Of a DNA stretch of 64,000 nt, positions 53,892 through 61,517 are shown piece after piece. A program made the translations under genes and the position numbers. The notes under the pieces are model-generated. The model was not told the origin of the DNA. It saw only the letters and a program-made list of their open reading frames with translations, and did not search any database. The stretch is taken from contig JAJFJQ010000073.1 in the NCBI GenBank assembly GCA_021773835.1, positions 310,001 through 374,000 of the forward strand, read 5' to 3'. Every line of letters begins with the position of its first letter. Within the stretch, counting starts at the first letter, position 1. The DNA comes from Gammaproteobacteria bacterium (GTDB lineage Bacteria > Pseudomonadota > Gammaproteobacteria > Ga0077536).

Positions 53892-54674
53892 ATGAACGTC
53901 CCGACTCCGCCGATTAGCAATCTGCAATTTCTGGTTATTCCCAACATCCCACTGATTAATGCGGGGGACCGCCTAGTCGAGATCCTGCTGCCTGCAATCG
54001 AGGCCTCCGATGTGCAGTTAATCGAAGGAGACATTTTGGTGGTGGCACAAAAAATCGTGTCTAAGGCGGAAGGCCGTCAGGTTTCGTTGAGCTCGGTCAT
54101 GCCGTCGCCCGAAGCCCAGCGTCTGGCACACGAAACGGAAAAAGAGCCCGCGCTGTGTCAACTCATTTTGGATGAGTCGGCTGAAATACTGCGCAAGAAA
54201 CCGGGTGTTATAATCGTTCGCCATCGGCTCGGGCATGTAGGCGCGAATGCGGGGATCGATCAATCGAATATCGAACACGGTGACGGCGATTCCGCGCTGT
54301 TGTTACCACTCGATCCGGATCAAAGTGCGCGCACGCTGCGTGACCAATTTTTTAAACAAACGGGTAAGCGCTTGGGGATCCTGATTTCCGACAGCATGAA
54401 TCGGCCATGGCGATTAGGCACAACGGGTAGCGCGATCGGATGTGCAGCCGTACAGGTGATCGACGATCTCCGTGGCGGCAAGGACATGTTTGGTCGCGAA
54501 CTAAAAGTAGCGATGGTTAACCGCGCTGATTCGTTGGCCGCCGCCGCGACCTTATTAATGGGCGAAACTATCGAAGGTACACCGCTGGTTGTCGTTCGCG
54601 GATTACCGCCATCGGACAGCTGCGAGACTGCCGCCGATATGATCCGGCCCCTTGAGGACGATCTTTTCCGTTGA
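53892..54674 (+). CDS. cofE: Coenzyme F420-0:L-glutamate ligase (stand-alone)
   Basis: Adds gamma-linked glutamates to F420-0 using GTP. It has 260 residues, like archaeal CofE and unlike actinobacterial FbiB, which carries an extra C-terminal nitroreductase-like domain of about 200 residues. Family segments: EGDILVVAQKIVSKAEGR (about residues 44-61), VIIVRHRLGHVGANAGIDQSNIE, LGILISDSMNRPWRLGTTGSAIGCA and ELKVAMVNRADSLAAAATLLMGE. Its stop overlaps the cofD TTG start by three bases (TTGA). It heads the F420 operon. Confidence 0.95.
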   Translation: MNVPTPPISNLQFLVIPNIPLINAGDRLVEILLPAIEASDVQLIEGDILVVAQKIVSKAEGRQVSLSSVMPSPEAQRLAHETEKEPALCQLILDESAEILRKKPGVIIVRHRLGHVGANAGIDQSNIEHGDGDSALLLPLDPDQSARTLRDQFFKQTGKRLGILISDSMNRPWRLGTTGSAIGCAAVQVIDDLRGGKDMFGRELKVAMVNRADSLAAAATLLMGETIEGTPLVVVRGLPPSDSCETAADMIRPLEDDLFR

Positions 54675-55636
54675 AAGCTAAGCCGGAGAAATATCTCGCG
54701 ATCACCGGCGGAGTCGGTGGCGCCAAGCTTTGCCTTGGTTTTTCACACCTGTTGGACGCCGATCAGGTAAGCTTTGTCGTCAATACCGGCGATGATTTCG
54801 AACACCTTGGTCTGCATATTTCTCCGGATCTGGATACGCTAACCTACACCTTGGCAGGCCTCAGTAACCCGGAGCTCGGATGGGGCCGGCAAGGTGAGAG
54901 CTGGAACTTTATCGCGGCACTTGATGCGCTTGGTGGTGACACTTGGTTTAACTTAGGCGACGCCGATCTTGCCACACATGTCGTGCGAACGCAGATGCTG
55001 AAAACGGGTGCAAGCTTGACCGATGTCACGGCCAGTCTGACTCGAAAGCTTGGCATCGATCATCAAGTACTGCCGGTGAGCGATGATCCGGTCCGCACAA
55101 TCGTCCACACGCAACTCGGCCCGCTCGCTTTCCAACATTATTTCGTTCGCGAACGATGTGAGCCGGCGGTTCGCGGTTTCGAATTTGACGGTAGTGGTAG
55201 CGCTAAATTGAGTGCTCAGCTGAAAGCTGTGCTCGCCGACCCAGACCTTGCCGGAGTAGTCATCTGCCCGTCGAATCCGTTTGTCAGTATCGACCCGATG
55301 CTGGCTGTGCCCGCGTTCACTCAAGCTCTGCGGGCACTCGAAGTCCCGATTGTCGCGGTGTCGCCAATTGTCGGTGGAGAGGCAATCAAAGGACCAACGG
55401 CTAAAATGATGCAGGAGCTGTCGGTCCCCAGGAGTGCGTTCGCCGTCGCGGAGCATTACACCGATTTAATCGATGGCTTCATTATGGATCAACAAGATGC
55501 AGCGTTAAGCAATAGCGTCGCGGGCCTTAATATAGAGACTATCGTTGCCCAGACGGTCATGGTAACTTTAGCCGATCGGATCGATCTGGCCCGCACGGCC
55601 ATTGACTTTTTACGCCGTCTAAGGGGTGGGGGATAG
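54671..55636 (+). CDS. cofD: 2-phospho-L-lactate transferase (F420-0 / dehydro-F420-0 synthase)
   Basis: Joins the activated phospho-side chain from CofC to the deazaflavin Fo. It has 321 residues, the normal size, with KYLAITGGVGGAKLCLGFSHLLD at residues 7-29, NTGDDFEHLGLHISPDLDTLTYTLAGLSNPELGWGRQGESW, WFNLGDADLATHVVRTQML and ICPSNPFVSIDPML. The start is TTG, overlapping the cofE stop; no ATG lies nearby before the conserved N-terminus. It is followed 8 bases later by cofC. Confidence 0.95.
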   Translation: MKAKPEKYLAITGGVGGAKLCLGFSHLLDADQVSFVVNTGDDFEHLGLHISPDLDTLTYTLAGLSNPELGWGRQGESWNFIAALDALGGDTWFNLGDADLATHVVRTQMLKTGASLTDVTASLTRKLGIDHQVLPVSDDPVRTIVHTQLGPLAFQHYFVRERCEPAVRGFEFDGSGSAKLSAQLKAVLADPDLAGVVICPSNPFVSIDPMLAVPAFTQALRALEVPIVAVSPIVGGEAIKGPTAKMMQELSVPRSAFAVAEHYTDLIDGFIMDQQDAALSNSVAGLNIETIVAQTVMVTLADRIDLARTAIDFLRRLRGGG

Positions 55637-55644
55637 CTTAGAAA

Positions 55645-56322
55645 ATGTGGGCCGTTGTTCCAAGCAAGCAGTTCGGTGTCGCTAAGAAGCGGCTTGCTGC
55701 ATTGTTGAGTGAAGCAGAGCGGGTTGCGCTGGCGGAAGTCATGCTCAGCGATGTCCTCGCGGCGCTCCACAGCAGCACCGAGGTGAGCGGTATTATTGTC
55801 GTGTCGAAAGAGCCGGCTGCGCAGCGGCTCGCCGAGCGTTACGACGCTTACTTCGTGCCCGAAGCGCAAAATGACCTTTCTCTTGCGGTTGCCCAAGGCG
55901 GGGCATTCGCGGCGACTCTCGGTGGGCGAGCAATGCTGATGGTCCCCGGAGACGTACCGCTTGTAAGCGCGATGGAGATCGATCAGCTGATCCGTCTGCA
56001 TGGTCACGGTGCGGGTCTTACCATGGTGCCCGATCGGGATCGGACCGGAACCAATGGCTTGGTCGTTTCTCCAATCGATTTGATCGCGTTTTCTTACGGA
56101 ATCGACAGTTTCAATATCCATGCTGAAGCTGCTCGCGATACCGGTAGTCCGGTCCAAATCTTAGAGCTTGATGGACTGTCTTTGGATATCGACACGCCGG
56201 AAGACGTCCGTGCCTTGATGGCCTATGAGCAGCCCTCGGCAACACTCGACTATCTTGATGAAATCAATGTGGTATCACGGCTGCCCGGTCGGCATAATGT
56301 CGGCCATGCAGTTGCCGGCTGA
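55645..56322 (+). CDS. cofC: 2-phospho-L-lactate guanylyltransferase family (F420 side-chain activation)
   Basis: A 225-residue nucleotidyltransferase: MWAVVPSKQFGVAKKRLAALLS at the N-terminus (GTP-binding lysines), LMVPGDVPLVS as the metal site (about residues 98-108), MVPDRDRTGTNGLVVSPID, and LDIDTPEDVRAL. Homologues activate 2-phospholactate, phosphoenolpyruvate or 3-phosphoglycerate; which one is used here cannot be read from the sequence. It lies between cofD and fbiC, 14 bases before the latter. Confidence 0.92.
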   Translation: MWAVVPSKQFGVAKKRLAALLSEAERVALAEVMLSDVLAALHSSTEVSGIIVVSKEPAAQRLAERYDAYFVPEAQNDLSLAVAQGGAFAATLGGRAMLMVPGDVPLVSAMEIDQLIRLHGHGAGLTMVPDRDRTGTNGLVVSPIDLIAFSYGIDSFNIHAEAARDTGSPVQILELDGLSLDIDTPEDVRALMAYEQPSATLDYLDEINVVSRLPGRHNVGHAVAG

Positions 56323-56336
56323 GGCCCTCCTTACCC

Positions 56337-58793
56337 ATGTCTGAATTGGATGCGATCCTAGATCGTTCGTTACACGGCGGCTTGCCCTCGACGGCCGAGG
56401 CGCGGGTACTTGCAGACACGGCGCTCAGCGCGCCCTTGCTGCCGGTGGCGTCAACGCTGCGTGACCGTGGCTTCGCGAATCTCATCACCTACTCGAAGAA
56501 GGTGTTTATCCCGCTGACCCACCTGTGCCGGGATGTTTGCCACTATTGCACTTTTGCGCAGGCGCCGAAAAAGGTCGTCGCGCCCTACCTGACGATCGAT
56601 CAGGTCCTTGAAACCACGGCCGCCGCCGCCGAACTGGGGTGCAAGGAGGTCCTGTTTACCTTAGGCGAAAAACCGGAGTTGCGTTACAAAACAGCGCGCG
56701 ACGCCTTGTCGGCCATGGGTTACGAGTCGACCACGGATTATCTACACGACGTGGCTAAAGCGGTATTTGACGAAACTGGATTGTTGCCGCATCTCAATCC
56801 GGGCACCTTGAGCCTGTCCGAACTTGAGCGCTTGCGGCAAGTCGCGCCTAGCATGGGGATCATGCTCGAATCCGCAGCCGAACGACTTACGCAAAAAGGC
56901 ATGCCGCATTACGGATCCCCGGACAAGGACCCGCAAGTCCGCTTGCAAACCTTGGCCGATGCCGGACGCGCCAGCATACCGTTCACCACCGGCATCTTGA
57001 TTGGGATCGGCGAGACGCGTCAGGAACGGGTTGAATCGCTACTCGCGATTCGGGATGTGCATGAAACGTATGGTCACGTTCAAGAGATCATCATTCAAAA
57101 CTTCCGCGCCAAAGTCGGCACGAAGATGGTTAACGCACCCGAGCCGGATCTGGAAGAAATGGTTTGGACCCTCGCTGTCGCCAGGATACTGTTTGGCGCG
57201 ACGATGAGCATCCAGGCGCCGCCGAATCTGAGTCCGGGTGTTCTGCCACGGTTGGTTGAAGCCGGCATCAACGATTGGGGCGGCGTGTCCCCGGTTACGC
57301 CGGATTTTGTGAATCCGGAAGCGCCGTGGCCTGAATTGGAGCGGCTCGCAAGCGAAACGGCGGATGCCGGGAAATACTTGCACGAACGCCTTACTGTTTA
57401 TCCCGACTTCGCTGTCGATCGGACGCGTTGGTTAGATGAAAAATTTCAGACCCCGATTCTGCAAGCGATTGACGCTATCGGCATGCCTCGAATCGACTCA
57501 TGGAGTCCAGGCGAGGCAGAGCCACCGCCACGCGATATCATCGACTTAGTCCGAAAATCGACACCGCTCGTATCTACAGATGTAGCGGCCATCATTGATC
57601 GTGCGCAGGACGGGGCTGATCTCGCGCATGGCGAAATAGAACGGTTGTTTAACGCCCGCGGCGATGATTTCGCCGCAGTGTGTCAAGCCGCCGATCAATT
57701 GCGGTCGCAATGCAATGGCGATGTCGTCACCTATGTTGTCAACCGCAACATCAACTACACCAATGTGTGTTACTTCAAATGCCAATTCTGCGCTTTCTCG
57801 AAAGGGAAACTGAGTGAGAATTTGCGCGGGAAGCCCTATGACTTGAGTGACAACGAAATCCAACGCCGTGTCCACGAGGCGTGGGAGCGGGGCGCGACGG
57901 AAGTCTGTATGCAAGGCGGGATCCATCCCCAATACACGGGCCAGACCTATCTCGACATCGTGCACACGGTAAAAACAGCGGTGCCCGAGATGCATGTGCA
58001 CGCATTTTCACCGCTTGAAGTATGGCAAGGTGCCCAGACCGCTGGTTTGCCGCTTGAGTCGTTTTTGTCCGAGCTCAAAGAGGCCGGGCTCGGTACCTTA
58101 CCCGGCACAGCAGCCGAGGTTCTCGACGACGAAGTGCGTGCGGTTTTGTGCCCCGATAAGATCAACACCGAGCAGTGGCTGTCAGTCATGCGGGCGGCGC
58201 ATACAGTCGGTTTCAATACGACCGCGACCATAATGTATGGTCACATTGACCAACCCCATAATTGGGCGCGTCATTTAATCAATGTTCGTGATCTGCAAAA
58301 AGAGACTGGCGGGTTCACCGAATTTGTACCGCTTCCGTTCGTACATATGGAGGCGCCTCTGTATCTCAAAGGCAAGGCGCGCAAAGGACCGACCTTTCGC
58401 GAGGCGATATTGATGCATGCCGTCGCACGATTGGCCTTAAACCCGTATATCACAAACATCCAGGCGTCGTGGGTGAAAATGGGCCACGCCGGCGTGATGG
58501 CCTGCCTGAATGCAGGGGTAAACGATCTCGGTGGTACCTTAATGAATGAGAGCATCACCCGCGCGGCCGGTTCCGCCCATGGTCAGGAGACATCGCCAGA
58601 GGCAATGATCGCGATGATCGAGTCGGCCGAGCGCACGCCGCGACAACGTTCGACGACCTATGGCGATATCAGTTTGGAGCGCCATCGCGCGAGCTTCCGT
58701 GCAGCGGATCTGATCGCGATAGAAAATACGCCGGCGCGGAAATACGAACGCACTGAGCGCCGCGAACTCGTTCGTCCAGGTATCCGGGCATAG
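56337..58793 (+). CDS. fbiC: Fo synthase, fused CofG-CofH radical SAM enzyme
   Basis: An 818-residue bifunctional enzyme that builds the 5-deazaflavin Fo from tyrosine and the pyrimidine intermediate of riboflavin synthesis. Two radical SAM clusters are visible: C64-x3-C68-x2-C71 in the CofG half and C478-x3-C482-x2-C485 in the CofH half. Both halves have intact TIM-barrel patterns (LFTLGEKPELRYKTARDALS; EVCMQGGIHPQYTGQTYLDI). The fused form is typical of Actinobacteria and of F420-producing bacteria generally, whereas archaea encode two proteins. It ends the cofE-D-C-fbiC operon. Confidence 0.97.
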   Translation: MSELDAILDRSLHGGLPSTAEARVLADTALSAPLLPVASTLRDRGFANLITYSKKVFIPLTHLCRDVCHYCTFAQAPKKVVAPYLTIDQVLETTAAAAELGCKEVLFTLGEKPELRYKTARDALSAMGYESTTDYLHDVAKAVFDETGLLPHLNPGTLSLSELERLRQVAPSMGIMLESAAERLTQKGMPHYGSPDKDPQVRLQTLADAGRASIPFTTGILIGIGETRQERVESLLAIRDVHETYGHVQEIIIQNFRAKVGTKMVNAPEPDLEEMVWTLAVARILFGATMSIQAPPNLSPGVLPRLVEAGINDWGGVSPVTPDFVNPEAPWPELERLASETADAGKYLHERLTVYPDFAVDRTRWLDEKFQTPILQAIDAIGMPRIDSWSPGEAEPPPRDIIDLVRKSTPLVSTDVAAIIDRAQDGADLAHGEIERLFNARGDDFAAVCQAADQLRSQCNGDVVTYVVNRNINYTNVCYFKCQFCAFSKGKLSENLRGKPYDLSDNEIQRRVHEAWERGATEVCMQGGIHPQYTGQTYLDIVHTVKTAVPEMHVHAFSPLEVWQGAQTAGLPLESFLSELKEAGLGTLPGTAAEVLDDEVRAVLCPDKINTEQWLSVMRAAHTVGFNTTATIMYGHIDQPHNWARHLINVRDLQKETGGFTEFVPLPFVHMEAPLYLKGKARKGPTFREAILMHAVARLALNPYITNIQASWVKMGHAGVMACLNAGVNDLGGTLMNESITRAAGSAHGQETSPEAMIAMIESAERTPRQRSTTYGDISLERHRASFRAADLIAIENTPARKYERTERRELVRPGIRA

Positions 58794-58814
58794 TTAAAAT
58801 TTCATCAAAAGCCA

Positions 58815-60035
58815 ATGTCCCTGCCCGATCACATTCTTACTGGTTACAAGATTCTAGATTTTACCCACGTCCTTGCGGGTCCGTCGGCGACCCGACTGAT
58901 GGTGGAAATGGGTGCGGAGGTCATCAAAGTCGAATTTCCGCCTGCCGGCGATGTGTCGCGCGGGCTGCCGATGATAAAAAATGGGCGCAGTGGCTATTTC
59001 TTGCAGCAGAATCGTGGGAAAAAATCGATCTGTGTCAATGGCAAGACGGACGAAGGGCGCAAGATCTTGGATGGACTCATCGCGCAAGTCGATGTCGTGA
59101 TTGAGAACTTCGCACCGGGCGTTGCTGCCCGGCTTGGAATCGGCTGGGACCGGGTCAAGGAAATAAATCCTCGTGCGGTCATGTGCTCGCTCTCCGCCTT
59201 CGGTCAGGAAGGACCATTGTCGCAGCAACCAGGCTTCGACTACATAGCGCAGGCCTACGCCGGGGTAACCGCAATGATCGGCGAACCGGACGGCCCGCCG
59301 TACTTCCCGCTGCTTGGTCTTGGCGATGTCAATACGGGCATGCATGCAGCTTGTGCGATCGGCTTCGCACTACTGCATCGCGAACGTTCCGGTAAGGGGC
59401 AGTATCTCGACATCTCGTTGCTCGACTCCTACTACCATAGCCACGAATTGAATGTGCAGATCTACAGTGCCAGTGGCGGGGAGATCGAACCGACTCGATC
59501 AGGCCTGCATCATTATGCCGTGTGCCCGCTTGGCCTGTTCAAGGGAATCGACCATTACCTGTTCATCATTGCGCTTGATCCACAGTGGAAACAGGTCTGC
59601 GTCGCGATAGAACGCCCGGAGCTATTCGACGAAGAGCGTTATGACTCTAATGCGAAACGGATTGAGCATCGTGAAGAAGTCAACCAAATAATCCAAGATT
59701 GGATCGATTCGAAATCTTCCGATGATGAGATCCTCGAAGCCTTGCAGGCGCAACGCGTGCCTTGCGCTCCTGTGTTGAGCATCGCCGAGACGGTCAAAGA
59801 ACCACACTTAAGAGAGCGCGGTACCGTTAGAACGGTAAGCGACCCGAAATTTGGCGAAGTCGAATTACCGGGAATGCCCTTACGCTTCTCCGACTACCCG
59901 CACAATATTCCATTACAGACGGCGCATCTCGGCGAGCACAATGTCGAGGTGTTAAATGGGATGCTCGGATACAGCGAAGAGCAGGTGCAAGGGTTATACG
60001 ACGCTGGTGTGCTCCACCAGAATCCTGATACCTAG
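58815..60035 (+). CDS. Family III (CaiB/BaiF) CoA-transferase
   Basis: A 406-residue CoA-transferase: GYKILDFTHVLAGPSATRLMVEMGAEVIKVEFP, QNRGKKSICVNGKTDEGRKIL, DVVIENFAPGVAARLGIGWDRVKEINP, SAFGQEGPLSQQPGFDYIAQAYAGV with the catalytic Asp in GFDYIAQ (about residue 169), and GKGQYLDISLLDSYYH. It starts 21 bases after fbiC on the same strand and is probably co-transcribed, tying F420 synthesis to CoA-ester metabolism. Substrates are unknown. Confidence 0.93.
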   Translation: MSLPDHILTGYKILDFTHVLAGPSATRLMVEMGAEVIKVEFPPAGDVSRGLPMIKNGRSGYFLQQNRGKKSICVNGKTDEGRKILDGLIAQVDVVIENFAPGVAARLGIGWDRVKEINPRAVMCSLSAFGQEGPLSQQPGFDYIAQAYAGVTAMIGEPDGPPYFPLLGLGDVNTGMHAACAIGFALLHRERSGKGQYLDISLLDSYYHSHELNVQIYSASGGEIEPTRSGLHHYAVCPLGLFKGIDHYLFIIALDPQWKQVCVAIERPELFDEERYDSNAKRIEHREEVNQIIQDWIDSKSSDDEILEALQAQRVPCAPVLSIAETVKEPHLRERGTVRTVSDPKFGEVELPGMPLRFSDYPHNIPLQTAHLGEHNVEVLNGMLGYSEEQVQGLYDAGVLHQNPDT

Positions 60036-60068
60036 CCGAAGTTGTCGGTGCACGGAAGCCTCGCGGGC

Positions 60069-60833
60069 CTATTCAATCCACCCGATTTCGCGCGCCGTCA
60101 TGCGACCGACAACGGTCTCGGCCAGCTTGCTCGGCATTTTTGATTCGTTTTCGTTGATTGGAATTCGGCCGGCCATCAGTTCTGCGTGCTCTTGTGGATA
60201 AAGCGACGTTCGGTTCGGCTCGGCAAAGCCATCCGGATAGCGTGCTTGGTTCGTTCGAGGGTCATATTTATCCGAAGCGCCTAGTGTATGCAGCATCTCG
60301 TGAGCCAGCACAACATTATTTCGGCCAGCGTAAGCCGCATCACCGTAGGCGTTGACCACCCCTAGGAACCCTTTTTGCAGGCCGAGCGAATGGGCCAGCC
60401 GCGAATGCTCTTCCGGATCGTAGTAGATCGTAAATAAACGCACGTCATGGGGTCCATCAAAGGTGTCGTTACGCCATGCCCATAGTCTCAAGCTAAGGCT
60501 CCAATAGGCTATTTTTAGCGGGTTTGATGAATTCGGAGGCGATGGCGGCACAGATTCAACTGCCGGTGCGAACCTAATGTCGACCGGCTTCTCGAGCGAT
60601 ACGCCCCAAGCTTTGGCTTGTTCGGCCATGACTGTTTCTATAGGACGAAATTGATCTTCGGACAGTGTTTCGATGTAGGTGCGAGTCGTCTCGCTCCCGT
60701 CGCCGTTGATTGGATAGACGACTACCCACAATGGATTGTTCCATTCGGTGTTGCGCGCGCGCGCGGACCAGGTCGTCATTGCCACGATAAGCAATACGTA
60801 GAGCAACAAGGAGATACGTAAGATACGGAACAT
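60069..60833 (-). CDS. Exported or membrane-anchored putative zinc metalloprotease
   Basis: A 254-residue protein with an N-terminal hydrophobic segment (about residues 6-22: RISLLLYVLLIVAMTTW) acting as signal or anchor. The motif NNVVLAHEMLHTLGASDKYD (about residues 176-195) is a gluzincin/metzincin-like HExxHxxGxxD zinc site, so a periplasmic peptidase is plausible. The rest does not match a family I know. It is convergent with the CoA-transferase gene. Confidence 0.7.
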   Translation of the reverse strand: MFRILRISLLLYVLLIVAMTTWSARARNTEWNNPLWVVVYPINGDGSETTRTYIETLSEDQFRPIETVMAEQAKAWGVSLEKPVDIRFAPAVESVPPSPPNSSNPLKIAYWSLSLRLWAWRNDTFDGPHDVRLFTIYYDPEEHSRLAHSLGLQKGFLGVVNAYGDAAYAGRNNVVLAHEMLHTLGASDKYDPRTNQARYPDGFAEPNRTSLYPQEHAELMAGRIPINENESKMPSKLAETVVGRMTAREIGWIE

Positions 60834-60968
60834 GGCGTAGGCGACGGAAGTAGATGGTCAGGTCGGAAAATCTAGCGTGCGAGCTATCGACGGGGCAGCT
60901 GCGCGACGAAACCGCCGGCACACTGGTAGTATAGGCAGCTGGCACATAACCTAAGGATCGGCCTACTC

Positions 60969-61517
60969 ATGAGTGACAAAATCATAATGCGCGTGGGCGA
61001 ATGTCTCGTCGCCGGGGGGCCGCCAGGTACCGCCGCTGAACCCGAGGTTGCGATAGGGGAGATGGATGGTCCAATGGGTGTGGCGTTCGGCACCTTGCTG
61101 GGAGATCAAGTTAAAGGCCACTCACGGGTCCTCGCGATACTAAATACTGACATTATGGTCCGTCCGGCGACATTGATGGTGAGTAAGGTCACAGTTAAGA
61201 AAAGCCGCTACACCAATATTTTGATGGGTACGGTGCAGGCTGCAATTGCCAACGCGGTCCTTGATGCGGTTCGTGCCGGCGATATTCCGAAGGAAAAAGT
61301 AGACGATATCGGGATCATTGTTTCCGTTTGGCTAAACCCCTCGGTGGCTGACGACGACAATCTAGACCATAAAAAATTATTCGAGATCCACCGCGAGGCG
61401 ACGGCTAAAGCCATTCATAAGGCCATGAACAACGAACCGTCGATCGACTGGTTGTTGGAAAATCAAGATAAATTGACGCATAAATATTTTCAGATGGGGC
61501 TCGACGGTAAAATCTAG
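60969..61517 (+). CDS. Formaldehyde-activating enzyme (Fae)-like protein
   Basis: A 182-residue protein with clear Fae-family structure: VGECLVAGG near the start, VLAILNTDIMVRPATLMVSKVTVKKSRYTNI (about residues 55-85), GTVQAAIANAVLDAVRAGDIPKEKVDDIGIIVSVWLNP and the C-terminal REATAKAIHKAMNNEPS. True Fae joins formaldehyde to tetrahydromethanopterin using a conserved N-terminal His; no His occurs in residues 1-50 here and Glu24 appears at the aligned place. No H4MPT biosynthesis genes are in the window. It may be a Fae paralogue with another role. Confidence 0.82.
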   Translation: MSDKIIMRVGECLVAGGPPGTAAEPEVAIGEMDGPMGVAFGTLLGDQVKGHSRVLAILNTDIMVRPATLMVSKVTVKKSRYTNILMGTVQAAIANAVLDAVRAGDIPKEKVDDIGIIVSVWLNPSVADDDNLDHKKLFEIHREATAKAIHKAMNNEPSIDWLLENQDKLTHKYFQMGLDGKI

